Below, one piece after another: positions 63,228 through 64,000 of a stretch of DNA of 64,000 bases. Source of the stretch: Proales similis (Eukaryota; Rotifera; Eurotatoria; Ploima; Proalidae); contig JAGVRJ010000004.1 in assembly GCA_019059635.1 (NCBI GenBank), positions 434,001 through 498,000 on the forward strand. Reading direction: 5' to 3'. Every line of letters begins with the position of its first letter. Position 1 is the stretch's first letter. Both the position numbers and the translations under genes were made by a program. The notes beneath the pieces are model-generated. The model was not told the origin of the DNA, did no database searches, and saw only the letters and a list, made by a program, of their open reading frames with translations.

Positions 63228-64000
63228 GTTTGCTGGCCGCGTTGGTTACACTTCAGTACGACACCTATGACGATATGCTTCGGGCAACACTCTCACACGA
63301 AATGTTCTCTCTCTAAATAAAAAGGCGAATGAGACGATTAGTGGTCGCGTGCTCGAGTCGAATCTTGGCTTGACTGGCGATTGTGTCGAGTCAATGTCGA
63401 TGAACGCCCTCAAAAGCAGATAAAGATCGAGAAATAGAAACGAAAAGTGAACGCTGAGCCATTTCGACTCGCCTCGTATGCGTTCGGAATGAATAATCGG
63501 CTTGGTTCAAAATGTAGCCTGGCCTTTATTAAACAGCGGCAGCTCTCTTCGTCATTATGTTAATTCATTAATTTGCGTTCGATCAATTCTCTCGCCTTGT
63601 TCTTGGTCGCTCTCTATGCGTATGAGCCCAACTCCCTGCTCGACATAATTACGGCCCCTTCTAAACTATGTCTGTTCTATGTTGACAGTGTTGGGCAACT
63701 TGATGACGCTCTAAAGTGTGTGTCATCATAGCACATGTGTGCTTGACACGCAAACTTTCTCTCTCGTTCCATTCTGACTCATTTCAAATGCGAAAAAAAG
63801 AACCAATCCAGTTCTACCTCCTTGACTTGTTCTTTTGGTCTCTATAACTTGCTTCCTAGTCTACTTGGCTACGTTCAATATTCAACGTTTCAACGCTGTA
63901 ATGAGCAAAAGAAAAACAAAAACTTGAAGCAAACAGAAACGCTCCTCTCAAAGCGGCAAATGCAGTTTCACCGCTCGAAGCTTTCCTCAATCAGTCACCA
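63228..64000. promoter_or_regulatory. Region upstream of Rab5
   Basis: About 770 bp up to the window edge, presumably the Rab5 promoter and 5' UTR. No convincing coding sequence, TATA box or RNA gene seen. Confidence 0.4.

Noticed and set aside
1-64000. Transposons, CRISPR arrays, tRNA or rRNA genes
   Set aside because: I saw no transposase or reverse-transcriptase motifs, no regularly spaced repeats, and no tRNA-like A/B boxes with cloverleaf potential. A dedicated scan could still find diverged remnants.

Overview
The window is a gene-dense stretch of a nuclear genome from a small bilaterian animal with a nervous system. It encodes choline acetyltransferase, the vesicular acetylcholine transporter, Rab5, RRP7A, the Golgi N-glycan enzyme MGAT2, and several very large polycystin-1-type membrane proteins. 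Introns follow GT...AG and are tiny (34 to about 70 bp wherever I could place both ends). Intergenic gaps are mostly 0.1-0.8 kb and AATAAA signals sit close to stop codons. The phylum cannot be fixed from this sequence alone; a compact-genome invertebrate (rotifer, tardigrade, mite or nematode-like) fits.

Layout. 1-6525 (+): 3' half of polycystin-1-like gene A, cut by the left edge. 6983-8413 (-): secreted PAN/EB-like cysteine-rich protein. 9075-10220 (+): RRP7A, converging on a small Arg/Tyr/Pro-rich protein (10324-11092, -). 11487-23495 (-) and 24275-36259 (-): two tandem polycystin-1-like genes, B and C, about 12.77 kb apart in register. 36749-37534 (-): unknown secreted protein. 38212-39988 (+): MGAT2 in nine short exons. 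40228-42611 (-) ChAT and 43406-45070 (-) VAChT: a conserved cholinergic locus, followed upstream by about 4.5 kb of non-coding DNA. 49618-61758 (-): a fourth, divergent polycystin-1-like gene, D. 62574-63227 (-): Rab5.

The most notable feature is the polycystin-1-like family: four copies within 62 kb, each with GPS site, PLAT domain and polycystin channel, and (B, C and D) with signal peptide, WSC domain, PKD repeats and REJ domain. A, B and C are mosaics. Long tracts are almost identical even in introns, and these abut segments that are strongly diverged (N-terminal ectodomain, one exon before REJ, the channel of A, the cytoplasmic tails of B and C). This is what repeated gene conversion between tandem and inverted copies would leave. 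Copy B carries four clustered single-base indels that break its frame between REJ and GAIN.

The second notable feature is the cholinergic locus. An intronless VAChT lies just upstream of ChAT on the same strand, each coding region preceded by a splice acceptor. This matches the ancient arrangement in which the two genes share a 5' leader. All exon joins were read by eye from splice signals and family resemblance; none has transcript support here.
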